A stretch of 64,000 bases of DNA, from NCBI RefSeq assembly GCF_910592395.1, contig NC_088315.1:4652501-4716500 (forward strand). The letters are read 5' to 3'. The position numbers and the translations under genes are program-made. How positions within the stretch are numbered: the first letter of the stretch is position 1; each line of letters begins with the position of its first letter. Source of the stretch: Lineus longissimus. Taxonomy: Eukaryota; Nemertea; Pilidiophora; Heteronemertea; Lineidae. This document shows, piece by piece, positions 24,168-36,300 of this stretch. The notes under the pieces were generated by a model. That model ran no database searches. It had not been told where the DNA came from and was given only the letters and a program-made list of their open reading frames with translations.

Positions 24168-25976
24168 ATGCCGCAAAACGGTATCACAATCGGTTCATTA
24201 TGTGTTATTCTTTTAGAATTATGCTTCATTGCAATGACATTTGGTAAAGATTCAGAGTTTACTGTGGCTGTAGAAGCGGGTCAAAGGGCTTGTTTCTTTG
24301 CTGCCAATATCCAAAAAGATGCCAATTTCGAAGTTGAATACCAGGTAATGTGGTACATTTTACACTACCACAGTCTCGTTTCCAGGTACCCTAATTTTGA
24401 CTGCTTGTGGGGACATGTTCAGTGATCACTGTTCCTGATAGTGTTGTCAGTCATGCAATTGAAGGTTTCGACAAAGACAATCCAGAGCCCTAACAAACCA
24501 GAGTGCACACGTCAGAAGCCCTAGGTCAAGATAAATTTACTTCGGACAATCTAGTGCCAACTAAGCCGCCTATGCCTTACTGGTGGTAGAATCCCTGCCC
24601 CCCTGGCCCTGGCCCTGCCCCTGGGCAGCCCATCGCCCCATGATTGATTGGGATCGGCATTGCGTCATCCTAATTTGGTCTCATAAGGGTGAGAATCGAG
24701 GCCAGTCCACTGCTTATCCCAATGATGACATTGATGTCACATGAATCATGAATGTCAATTCAGTACCAATATACCATGTTGTTACCTGAAAATAAAATGC
24801 AAAAACTTACTGTAATTTCTATCTCATTGATTGAACATGTTGATATTGTAACACCACATGACCAATGATTTCTGTCCTTTTCAGGTGATTGAAGGTGGTG
24901 ACCTTGATGTGAACTTTATCCTGCAGAGCCCGTCCGGTTCTGTTCTCCTCTCAGAGTTGAAAAAGTCTGATAATGTTCACAAGTATGAATTTTCAATTGT
25001 TTTTAAATAAAATCTTGAAAATTCGATCTGAATAATCTTTTTAGTAATTCTTAGTTTGATGTGACCAAATCAACATAGAAGTCCTTGGTTCTTGCTCTTG
25101 CACAGAAAAGTACTTTTTTGCTTTAAACAGTCTGCCAATGTCATGTCTGTTCCCCTTTACCCCTATGTGATAACATCTATTGGTGATTTTGCCTTCATGT
25201 TGTTGTCATAGATCATATTTCATGCAATACTTTTCAGAATTACTGCCAAAGAAAGTGGTGACTATCAGATATGTTTCGACAACTCATTCAGTCGCTTCAC
25301 TCGGAAACTGGTGTTCTTCGAGGTTGTGACGGATGAAGAGGATCCAACCCAAGACTGGTCAAAGGTAGCTGCGGCAGAGACTGAGATAGACATCAAACTG
25401 GAAGATTTCAGGGTGAGGATAGGATAGTTGGTAGTTTACACTAAATCAGTCAGGGCTTATTGTCTGTGATCTGCATTGCTTGCCAGAGAGGCCCAGTACC
25501 GGAATATTTTGATGTGACCTGGCGCCTTAATGCCCAGTATGATGTCTCGTAATGCAATTGTCAAGTGTTCAAAATTTACATCCACCAAGTGTAGATTCTA
25601 ACAATGTGCAACTTCTCCTCAAAAATTTGGATTTTTATTGCCAAAAAATTAGTTTCTTTAATATTTTCTAAATATTTTAGAATTCAATTTTTCCAAAACA
25701 AAACTTGTTTTCAGCCATTCTTTTATCTTTCAGATGACAATGGACAAGGTGAAAAGAAATCTGGAAAAAACTCAACAGACTCAAAAGGTTCTTGCTGTTC
25801 TTGAATCGAAAGACCGAAGCGTTATGGAGCAAAACTATGATCGTGTCAACACATGGTCTGTGGTACAGCTTGCCATCATGATCACTGTTAGTATTTCACA
25901 AATCGTTTTAATTCGTAGTTTATTTGATGATAAAAGTAAAGTTCGAAAGATCTTCCAAATGGCTGAGAGGACGTGA
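24168..25976 (+). CDS. p24 family cargo receptor (TMED1/TMED5-like)
   Basis: Exons 24168-24344, 24885-24982, 25238-25412 and 25734-25976 give 693 nt and 230 aa. An N-terminal signal peptide (hydrophobic SLCVILLELCFIAM) precedes a GOLD domain with the two cysteines of the family (QRACFFA and YQICFDN). Next come a membrane-proximal coiled coil (MDKVKRNLEKTQQTQKVL, then DRSVMEQNYDRVNTWS) and one transmembrane segment (VVQLAIMITVSISQIVLI). The cytosolic tail begins RSLFDDK. p24 proteins cycle between ER and Golgi in COPII/COPI vesicles as cargo receptors. The gamma-subclass wording fits TMED5 best, with TMED1 as the alternative. The tail is longer than usual (ends IFQMAERT) and lacks a terminal KK signal. 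Confidence 0.9.
24638..24712 (+). repeat. Dispersed repeat, copy in TMED intron 1
   Basis: CATTGCGTCATCCTAATTTG, then GGTGAGAATCGAGGCCAGTC and CACTG, closely match the sequence at 56470-56540. Both copies lie in non-coding DNA. Confidence 0.55.
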
Positions 25977-27500
25977 TGGACGATAGTTTGGTAGTAAGAC
26001 GATTTTCAAATATTCTGTTTATCAGGAAATTATTTCTTTCACATAGTTGGAACGTTTTCATAGTTTTGTGGTCGGTGGACACTTGACTCACTTTCTTGTA
26101 ATATAACAACCAGCAATAATGGTTGTTGTAGTTTGAGATTTGTAAAAACCAGTTGAGAATATGTCTTTTTAGCTCATCTGAAAATAACTGATGCATTTGT
26201 GTTGGAGTAGTGGCGATTGCTTAGCATATCTATGAATTTGGATAATATTTCAATATCAACTAATTTATGAGTCATTGAGAGATTTTATCACAGAATGTGG
26301 TTATCAGCATCATTTCGATTGTTTGTATTAATTTTTTGGCATGTGTGTGTACATACATAGGGCCAAAGTTTGGAATGAATCCCTCCGAAGTAGAATGGTT
26401 CGTTTTACTCATGATTTTGCCTACCATTTAGTCTATGTATTACATTTTCTGATTTATTTATCATTATTATTGCCTTCAAAACAAATTGGTCACATTTTTA
26501 AACAGAGACTAAAATAAACAAACCAACGAACACTATGATGTCAAATATATATAATCACAATCCACTCGCTTTCTAGAATAGGTATAATTGTGTTTCTGTA
26601 CAAATACTCATTTTTCATATTCTTTTGTGATGGTACAGTTGTGCACAGTTTGAGACTTCCAATAATAATTTGTGCTTTGTTGATTTGATGCAGGTACTGT
26701 TGTGTACAGTTAATTCTATGAGGTCAGAATGTGCAAGGATTGTTATTTTTACTGGATTTGTGTGTTGAAGATTGTAATGTTAATCTTTTGAAGCTAATGT
26801 ATTCTGTGAGTACATGTACTTGTAAATATTTTCATACAGTTTTCTAAGGCAGGTAGTTTAGTGGTGTTTATGCTTTTTTAGTTACAGATGAAAGTTTTAA
26901 AAACATTAGAATTTCTAACACGGGTTGCATCTAGAATCAAACATAGTGCAGTGTCTGAGACTGATTTTAGGAGGTATGTTAATCGTGCATGAACTTGTTT
27001 TAGTTCTCCTTGTTCTAGTGTAGGGTACCAGCAAAACTCTGGTACTTCTTGTAATTCTGAGGACATGCTGTTGGAAAACTTTGATTCTGTCCTTTGAAAC
27101 GGGTAATTTGACTAATTTACCTTGTAACAATGTTCGATAACCAAATGATAGATAATCAAGACATCACTATTATCAGAAGTTTAATGTGATGTTTCGGCAA
27201 AGTTGGTTATCTGTGGCTCAAATCTCCACTTGCTCAGTACATGGTACTTGGTCTCCACTAACCTCACAAAATTTAAAACCGTTTATACATGGGCTGAAAA
27301 CTGAAATATGTTTTTCCGAGACAAAAAATAACAGTGTCAGGTGGGACTTGACGTACATGTGTATTGGGTGACAATGAATTTCATCCACTTGTATGAATGT
27401 GAGCTTGGGAATTTGAGAGTGAAATGAATGAAATTTCTCCGTGCAGGAGTTTATCAAGGTTGAGATTTGTACTTAATTTAGAAATAAAATATTCACATTG
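25977..27500 (+). other. Probable 3' UTR of the TMED gene
   Basis: There is no coding exon. AATAAA motifs occur near 26510 and at about 27482-27487. The second, followed by a GT/T-rich stretch, is a good candidate for the distal polyadenylation site. Confidence 0.45.
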
Positions 27501-28335
27501 GTGATGTATTTATTTATCTCAGATATTGTCTTTTTGTCTTGTTGTGAGATCAAGGAATTCATGACCAGTCAATTCAGGCAAGGATGTATAGCATGTCGCC
27601 AATCCAGTGCATCCGTGATTCAGGACTAGCAAATGAAAATATTCAACATCCCTCAATGTCAAAGAAGTATTTGGAGAACATCTCCCAGCATGAAGCCAGA
27701 GTTGCCCAAATTTAATCTTTTTAGAGGAGGGGGTCTGCAGGCTAAACCACTTGGTCTTTGTCGGCTTCACATACTTGGAAATACGCTCCCTTACAATACG
27801 ATCTTGGGGGTAATACATGTAGAGTGGCACAAGAAACTAATAGCGAGATACGTTTCTGGTGGCATCGAATACGCCACTCGTATAATAGATGCATTCTGGG
27901 TGCACTGGAAACCACATCACAAACGAGGTTGCTAGAAGGACCAAGAACTGGTTTGGTCATCTCTCCAGTTCGGAGAAAGCCAGACTTCCCTTGAAGTTCT
28001 GCAAGAACTCCACCAAGAATCCAGGCAGACCGAAGGGAACTTGGAGAAAAGGACTGTAGACCTGGAAAGGTAGTCGCTAATGAGACATGACACGAGTTGA
28101 CATGGGGTGAACAAGACAGGGCTGGTTGTGCAGACTCGGGTGGCGGTTTTTGATACTCCTACGTCATATAAATCAACCAAACCACCAATGCCAGGATGGC
28201 AGACTTTTGGATGCCTCAGGCAGTCTATAGAGCAAAGCTTTGAGGTTTTGATGATATGGTCGGGTGCATCCAACTTCCATTCACCACGGACAGGCATTCA
28301 GACAAGTTCAAGAGAACAAACTTGACATCCAAAAT
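27500..28335. other. Unassigned gap between convergent genes
   Basis: This sequence lies between the likely ends of TMED (+) and RIC3 (-). Open frames up to ~120 codons occur on both strands, but they overlap one another, lack splice context and resemble no family I know. Confidence 0.4.
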
Positions 28336-30015
28336 TGGCATAGAATTTTGATTTATTTGTAAAAGGCAACCTATACACGAATTAATAGTCAGAATAAAAC
28401 AATTGCGGACTTAACTTATGAAAACAATAAGACAAATAAATTAACATGCTATATGCAGACAAAAACCATGACACACGGTATTTAGCAGGATTCTTTCAAA
28501 CAGGTAATCTACATTGTGTACCACAATTGATGTAAGATCAGTGCCGAACTACAACTGGCAGTTGTAAGGGAGTCAAAATCAGGACTGGAGACTTTACTAA
28601 ATACTAACTGACTGCCTTGAAATTTCGTTAAGTATACTTGCCAAGACAAGTGTGTTATTCAATTCAGTAAGTGACCTTACAACACAAAACAGGTACATGT
28701 AGGTAGACAAGTTCTAAACAAAGTCAACAATTTTTTACAGAAACCACTTTTCAAGTACGACCATCATCAAGCAATAATATATAAAGATACCTTATACTCT
28801 TGATGAATTATACAAGACAGATTTGTGCCAGTTCGTGAAAGAGACCTATGAAATAACTACGGTCAGCGTAAGGATAACATAAGCAGTACGCTACTTCAGG
28901 AATGAAAAATAACACTCCGACACTGTAAGCTGCAGCAAGGCATACTGTCAGCCACAAAAGTTTTGTGCACTTTGAATTTGTGAAAATCTTTCAAAAAATG
29001 AAAAGATTTGCGATTATTATTTTGGCAGATTATGAAATTCCTTTCAGTTTTTCACTTTTTCAAGGTTACTCACAAAATTCGTAAAAATAAGATGCTGCAA
29101 GTATTTTGTGGTTTACAGTATATGATAACCTATATTGACACAAATGACAGTAGTTGCACATGTACTCAATGTACTACTCTTTCTACGTAGTATGATTATA
29201 ACTCCGTTTAGAGTACAGATAGTATGATTACACTTAGATCTCCTATACATTTTATTTAAGACCTGATGCCAGGCTGCAGGGCTGACCATACAGCCTGAAA
29301 CACCAAGGATTGATTGACATAGTCTGGACAACTCCTCCTCCCAAGGACACAAGACAGACAACAAATGTATCATCATCATCATACATAGTTTACATTTGTA
29401 CAGTTGAGAATAACTATTTGTCGATTACGTAGTTGGTTAAGTAGACTATGATGTGGAGACAGAAAAGAAGTGCTTGATGACCTATGTAAATGGAAAACTT
29501 GGACGAGCAAAACAACCAATCTCTTCCGCATTCCTATCCTAAATACTTAACAGTACAGCAGAGATCACAAGACTGCTGACACTATGGATATAAGCATTTA
29601 TCCAAATCGTTTCCAGAACTATAACTTTACAAGTTTTCTCCACTGACAACCGCCACGACTGAGATTCAATTGACTAAATGCGAACATGTACATGTGATGG
29701 TTTTGATCTGAAACTGGCGCCAGGTAAACTGGATTTGCACTAAACTAGTGAAAGAGATGTACCTGTATGGAACAAGACTAGTATGTAAAGTCGCAGTGAG
29801 AAGAGCAGGAGCTTGTATTAGCCAAACATCATAACAAACGAGCCAAGTCCACACGTTTGATCAATGTAATGTTGTCATGACACCAAACCGCACCACTAGA
29901 AGGCAGTAATCCATAAGGCAGAGAATTTAGATCTATCCAATACATTGCATAACAAGCTGACATGAACCAGCTAAGTGACCAATTTATCATCCAATTTACC
30001 TGGCAAGGAAATGCT
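28336..30015 (-). other. Probable 3' UTR of RIC3
   Basis: A minus-strand AATAAA at about 28350 would give a 1.7-kb 3' UTR. No coding exon is seen. A second candidate signal lies near 29250. Confidence 0.45.
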
Positions 30016-32407
30016 TTACGATGAATCAGTTTTATCAACTGGCAGTCGCTTTCTCAGACCCTCCGGTTTCTCATCAGCTGAACCTTCACCATCGCCATCT
30101 ATTGTCTCAACCGGTGGCTCATCAGCGTAAACATCATCATCATCATCATAGTCAATCTCATTATCATCATCATCATCACCATCATCTGAACCGTCATCGT
30201 CATCATCATCACCCTCAGATACATTAAATGCCCGTCCCAAACTTCCGACAACTTCAACTTCCCGGGCGTCCAACCCCAGCACATCCATTGGATCACTTTC
30301 AACGGGCATGCTCATTGCAGCGCCAATACCCAAGCCAGCCCCGATACACCCAGCTGCAGCCATCATATTTGGTGCACCATCATCCACATCCACCGACTCA
30401 CTGTCCTCATTCTCATCATCAGATTCCCGTCCCGATGATTCGCTATCCAACGCGTTCAGATCTGTATTCATCGGATTCGATGCCTCCAACTTTCCCTTTG
30501 ATTTCATTTTTGCACTATCGGTGACGTTTCCCTTCCCTTTGTCGATGATCTCGTATGAGTCCATGTCTGGTGATGAGTCGCAAGATGGTTGCACCTGGCA
30601 AGATAAAGAACATGGGATTACCCTAAATGCAAATGCCACAAAAATAAGGCGCACATCAGCAAGATTACGTATTTTGAAAATCCTGAAATGACAATATATT
30701 TTTCCTTTGTTCAGCGTATAAAATAGATCAGTCCCTACATACCCTTCGCCTGGGGCCTTCCTCTTTGTTTAACGTAACATTCTCATCCTCTGCAGCTCTC
30801 TGAGCATCAGTCTCTTTAATCTTCGCATCAATTCCATCCTTCACGCGGGTCTGAACATGCTCCATCGCTGTGAGGATCCGTGACATTTGTGCCTCTGTCT
30901 CTTGGAGACGGTCCTTCAGGAGCCGCATCTCTGTATCATCTGGATTGAAAAAAAACAAAATACATGTAGAAGTTGAAGATAAGAATGTGGCCACTGATAG
31001 ATCAACATGCATACTTTAAATTTTTCATTACTGCAGGGTTTTTGAAGTGTGCCGTACCCCTGGCCCGCACCCGGATTATGCTGTTTGTTCTTTGTGTGTA
31101 ACAGAGGAATAATTCAATAAAAAGTCAAATTCTTACTGATTTTCTTGCCCTCGGCCTTGGCAAGAAGCTGCTCCAATTCCACCAGCTTTTCTTTCTTACT
31201 CAATAAGAAGTCTGCATCATTGGCGAGATCAGCCTGGAATCGGGCCTGCTTGTCGTAACTGCCAGGGTAGTCTTCAGGTCGGTATCTGGTGTATGGATCA
31301 TGCCCATCATTGTTCTTGCCATCTCCACTGTCTTTGTTCTTCATGAACACCTAACAAGAAGAGATGAGATAATAACCATAGTATTATGACAATATCAAGC
31401 AACTGGATTTACTGTCTTTCATTTTGGAAGCATGCACCAGAAAATGCCATTGGAACACACACTTTCTCAGTTCAGCTTTTCGTCACTCTTTTAAGCTTGT
31501 ATTGTAGGCGACACTTAATTTTGAATTGCATACCTTTGTCATCGTATAGACCAAGTATAATATGATTCCAACTGCGTACATTGGCAGGATCATTCCCATC
31601 ATGCCCCTGTTGCCTCCCTGCTCCGCAGCCTGTTTCTTCATCTCAGCAGCAGCCCTCATCCCAGGATGCATCCCTGCCTGGAAATAGACATTTTATGAAA
31701 TCATAACTAAGTAACAAAAATAACAAAGAAAAAAACACAACATAGAATATTGATTTAAAGCCATAATTATTTGGGGAAACATTGTATAAATCATGTTTAC
31801 ACTACTGGTCAAATAAGCAACAATTACACAAATTACCACAAATAATATTTGCCCACACATTATCCAATGTAAATAATCAATAACAGAAACTAATACCTGG
31901 CATGACAGGCTTGGTGAGTGATACTAGTAGTCACTATAATCAATATCACAACATGGTGTACATTAGACAAAATCTCCTTTGTAGACTTACTCTCATGTGA
32001 CTTCTCATGGCATCATTCGCAGGTGATCCTTGTCCTGCAGAGGGAGCTGAGGGGCGCGGCATCCTATCTCTTGGGTGAATATCTTGAGGCCCTGTGAAAC
32101 AAAGCATTTATTTCTTAAATATCTCTAGTTGCTACACCTTATCAATATTTCAGAAAATCACTTATCAATATTTCTGAAAATGCACTTTCTAATTCTTTGG
32201 GATGCTGACTTGTGTAAACAGTGAAAACAAATGTAAAAATAGCACTTTTTCTCCCATTCTTTTTCGCTCACTTTGTGTTCTGGCATTCGTTGAACCAAGA
32301 CCAAACACTTGCACCACCATCGGATGAAATATCTTGGGATAAAGTATGGCAAAACAGCCAAAAATTACGAAGAAAACTCCAATAGTTTTTGCGGTCGTCA
32401 TCTCCAT
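30016..32407 (-). CDS. RIC3-like nicotinic receptor chaperone
   Basis: Exons 32407-32272, 32091-31991, 31677-31534, 31350-31137, 30939-30743 and 30594-30016 give 1371 nt and 456 aa. The first exon encodes an N-terminal membrane segment (VFFVIFGCFAILYP). A Pro-rich linker follows, then the family signature GMMGMILPMYAVGIILYLVY forming the second hydrophobic segment. Next come the coiled-coil regions (KKEKLVELEQLLAKAEGKK, RLLKDRLQETEAQMSRIL) and a long acidic C-terminal tail with Asp runs. RIC3 is an ER membrane protein that assists folding and assembly of nicotinic acetylcholine and related Cys-loop receptors. The tail exon (193 codons) is rich in Asp and Glu. The ATG at 32407 opens with MEMTTAKTIG. 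The gene is divergent from CNOT11, now separated from it by a retrotransposon. Confidence 0.9.
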
Positions 32408-32528
32408 TTTGGATACTGATGTATCACGTGACTGACGTGATTTCGAAAATCACCCTTTTAAACAAGGGCGTATTACGCCAATATTTCAGCCTACAAGGCT
32501 TTCAAACTTACTGAATCAGGTTATCAAC

Positions 32529-32533
32529 ACATT
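32529..32533. repeat. Target-site duplication, left copy
   Basis: ACATT directly flanks the left LTR here and the right LTR at 39271-39275. A 5-bp duplication is usual for BEL/Pao integrases. Confidence 0.9.
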
Positions 32534-32802
32534 TGTTCGGCCTATTGCGGGTTTATCATATATAGTCCACGTGGTCCAGAGTATAGTCCATGCAAGACAT
32601 GCAGAGAGATGTTACAACGACGATATACTTATGCTAACTAACTTTATTCATCACAGGCTTTACAGGTAGAATAGTCCGAAAAGGGGAAGTAAACACGATT
32701 GGTTAAGAAAGTACCGGAAGGAGTCAATCCAAATATGGCCTGACAGGAGGCGGAGCTTATATGTTCAGTAATTAAGTGTATGATGGAAGGTGCGTCGGCA
32801 CA
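32534..32802 (-). repeat. 3' LTR of the BEL/Pao element
   Basis: On the minus strand it starts TGTGCCGACG and ends CCGAACA. It contains a CATATAAG TATA-like box (32757-32764) and an AATAAA signal (32643-32648), giving the usual U3-R-U5 layout. I find no base differing from the 39002-39270 copy. It is 126 bp from the RIC3 start codon and points towards it. Confidence 0.95.
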
Positions 32803-32810
32803 TCCTCCCC
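32803..32810 (-). other. Polypurine tract
   Basis: GGGGAGGA on the minus strand immediately precedes the 3' LTR. This is the standard position for the plus-strand primer of reverse transcription. Confidence 0.85.
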
Positions 32811-33377
32811 AGGGCAGGAAAATGTGTCTGGCATTGAAACCAAAATGACTTGTACGCTATCAAAGGGACCAATCCCTTGTAAAAACAAGCTGTCAAGGTA
32901 GCCACCTTTACTTTAAAGTCCTAGAGTAAACAATCATAAACTAGAAAGATTACACCGTAGTTATGCCAAGATCAATTAACTTGACTTCTAAAGTGTCCTG
33001 TATTCAAACCGGATCTCTAAATTGCTCTGTGGAGATTGCGAAAACTACAAAGTATATATGAGACTTGCAGACTTGTACTAATTCGAAGTACAATGTATAT
33101 GTAGTCAAATTTCTAAAGTCCTATTTCAATCAGCTAAAGGCACAGAATATAGTGTGCATGAGACAGTTCGAATGACAATAATGAGTTTGTAGTGTGATCT
33201 ACTATAGAGTCCTATATAACGCACTAATATGAATTCTTGTGACGCGTTCACACGGATATTCATTACATTGTTATTACATGTATATTGTCCTATGGATCAG
33301 TTTTCTCGTTGTGCCACACCCTAAATAACATGTCCTGAACTGCCACTTCGTCACTCGTACTAAATAACACGTATCAT
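32811..33377 (-). other. Non-coding 3' internal region of the element
   Basis: About 570 bp between the gag-pol stop codon and the polypurine tract. I see no second frame of note and no domain. Confidence 0.6.
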
Positions 33378-36300
33378 TTAATCGTCTTTGCCATTAAGTA
33401 CGTTTGCCCATTGCATTATCTTATTTCTGGCGTTCTTGCTAGCATTGCGTGTTGGTGGCCTGTTGTTTACAGGTGCCTGTTGCATTGTGTTTTGCTGGGC
33501 TTCATTGTGTTTCTCGTGAACCTGGGCAGCGATCGGCGCAGTTTCAGCGGCAGCGACTTCAAGAGGATAAAGGCGCGCTATTGGGCGGTTAGTCACTCCC
33601 GATGATGTTTTTATTTGTGCGGCACGTGCGATACCATCTTGACCATAGATCAGGCGTTCAATTTTAGCGATCTTCCAATTGACCCTTTTGGTTTCATCAC
33701 TGTGGACTAGGACGATTTCACCAACTTTTACGCGGGTTTCGCGATGACCGCGCTTCGATCGAATATGTCTCTCCCTTAACGAGGGGATATATTCCGATGA
33801 CCACTGTTGCCAAAAGTGATCAATCAGTACCGCCAGTCGTTTAGCGCGTTTGTTAAGACTATCTCCAAAGTTCGGATCAGCAAGTTCATCCAAGTCGGTA
33901 GCTTCGTACGGAAGTCCTGTTATCTGTCTCCCGTGGAGAAGGTGTGCTGGCGTCAGAGGGGCAGTGATGTCCATGTCACCAATGTACGTGAGGGGTCGGT
34001 CATTTAGTATGCCTTCTACTTGGGTGACAAGGGTTGTCAGTTCATCCAGTGTTACTCGCGCTCTTCTTAGAGTTTTAATGATGGCCATCTTCGTCATTCC
34101 AATCATGCGCTCAAAGAACCCTCCCCACCACGGCGCGCGTTTGGGGTTGAAGGTCCAAGTGCAGCGTTGGTCGGCCATGTGGGCCTGGATGTCCGGTGAT
34201 TGCATTAGCTGCTTAATCTCATTGGCGGCGGCGATGAAAGTTGTGCCATTGTCAGAAATCATTTGTGAAGGAGTGGAGCGGCGGGCGCAGAATCGTCGAA
34301 AGGCATTCAGAAAGGTCTGTGACGTCATATCGGGAACAACTTCAAGGTGCACCGCTCTTGTTATGGCACAGGTGAATAGGGCAATGTAGACTTTTGCCTC
34401 GGGACCACCCTCCTTGGGTCTGACATTTAGTGCACCGGTAAAGTCGCAACCGGAAACAGTAAAAGGGGGTGCTTGCTGGATGCGGCTGGCCTGAAGGGGC
34501 GGAGTTTCTGGTTTGCTATAGGGCTTTCCCATAATCAGCTTGCAGGTGACGCATCGTCGGAGTTGTGAGTTGACGGCTTCCCGGATTCTCGGAATCCAAA
34601 ATCGCTGGCGGAGCCATGCCACGGTAGATCGCATTCCCGAGTGTAATTGGGCGGCATGGGCCCTGCCTATGAGAAGGTCGGTGAATGGATGCTTCCGTGG
34701 TACCAGATACGGGAACTTGGTGTCGAGGTTGATTCTGGCATTGTTGAGTCGGCCATCTAGTCGAATCAGGCCTGACTCATCGAGGTATAGGCGAAGTTGA
34801 TTGACAAGTGTTTTGCTGCGACCAGCTAGGGGTCCTGTGGCGGTCTTTCCTTTGAGGATTTCTATCTCATTGTGATAGCAGTCCGTTTGTATGGCTTTAA
34901 TCCACAGTGTCTCAGCGGCAGAAGTTTCCTGTGCAGTGGCTTGGATCAGGGTCTTGAGATTGGTCTTATCCTTTGTTATCCAGACTTTGGCGATTTTCTG
35001 GACAAGTGCGGTGATTCTGAGAAGCTTGCGGTACGAACTGAAACGTGTGACGTCAATGACCTTGGCGATACCCGGGTGTTGCAGCGGTGTTGTAGCGGGG
35101 TGATGGGTCTGGTCTCTGACATCTGGGGCGTGGTCGCTAGTGTCGTCTCGTACCTGGTCTGGTACGTCATCAGTAGTGGCGGCTTGCTGTAAGAGTACAT
35201 TATGAAGAAGTTGTGTTGGCGTGGGTGGGTACATCCCGGTACTCAACCAGCTGGGGCCTGTCCACCACAGTGGGGAGTCGCGCAGTTCCTGTGCAGTGAT
35301 GCCTCGAGTTAGGAGGTCAGCGGGGTTATCTTTTGATTGCACATAGCGAAATTCACCTGGGAATTTCCTCAGCTCATTCACACGATTCTGAACAAACACA
35401 GGAAGTTTCTTATCGCTTGTAATCCAATGTAGGACGATCTGAGAATCGATCCAAATGACTTGTTTTTTGATTGGAATTAACCCTTGGAGTGCTTCTAGCG
35501 TATACTTGGCTAGTCTGTAGCCGGTGAGTGCTGCAATTAATTCCATGCGAGGAATGGTAGTGGCTTTTAGCGGTTTGACTCTGGTTTTGGCTATGAGGAG
35601 AGATGCCTGGGTTCCACTCTTTAGGTAGATGGCGCATCCGTAGGCTGCTGGGGATGCATCGCTAAATGCATGTAGTTCACAATTTTGCGGGTCAATGTTG
35701 TCCAATATTTTCCGAGGGACAGTGATGTTCATGGCTTCTTCCAATTCGATGGTGATTTTGCGCCACCTTTCAGACAGTTCTGTTGTAAGGGGTTCGTCCC
35801 AGTGTAGTCCGTGTTGCCATAGTTCTTGCAGGAAGGCCTTGGCTTTAATGTGCGTGGGGGCAATATATCCGAGTGGGTCGAAAATGCTAGAGCTGTGACT
35901 TATGACTGCGCGTTTGGTCAGAAGAATATCTGGGGATGGAGCAGCTTTCTTTGCATATGATAGTTGGTCACTACCGGTGTCCCATTTCATGCCTAGGACA
36001 CTGACGTTCGTCTTTGTTTCGTTGATGTCATCAGCCTGAGCTTGGTCGCGTACTGTAGCATCATTTGAGGTCCATGCGCGGAGTTTGAAGCCACAGTCAC
36101 TCATTATGGCGTTTGCGGTGTTGTAATATTCCATGGCGGTGTCTGTAGTGGCGACACCTGTCACCACGTTGTCAACGTATATGTTGTTCTTGACGTCTGC
36201 TGCGATACGGGATGAGGTTGCGGCGTCAAGGTGGGTGTGCAGTACGGCTTGCAGAATGAACGGCGATGACACTGTTCCAAATAAGACCGCTTCAAACTGG

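Noticed and set aside
27519-28325. Minus and plus frames of about 100-120 codons
   Set aside because: Mutually overlapping, no splice sites, no recognisable domain; likely intergenic.
33850-34389. 179-codon plus-strand open frame inside the retrotransposon
   Set aside because: Antisense to the integrase region of gag-pol; no domain and no element biology supports it.
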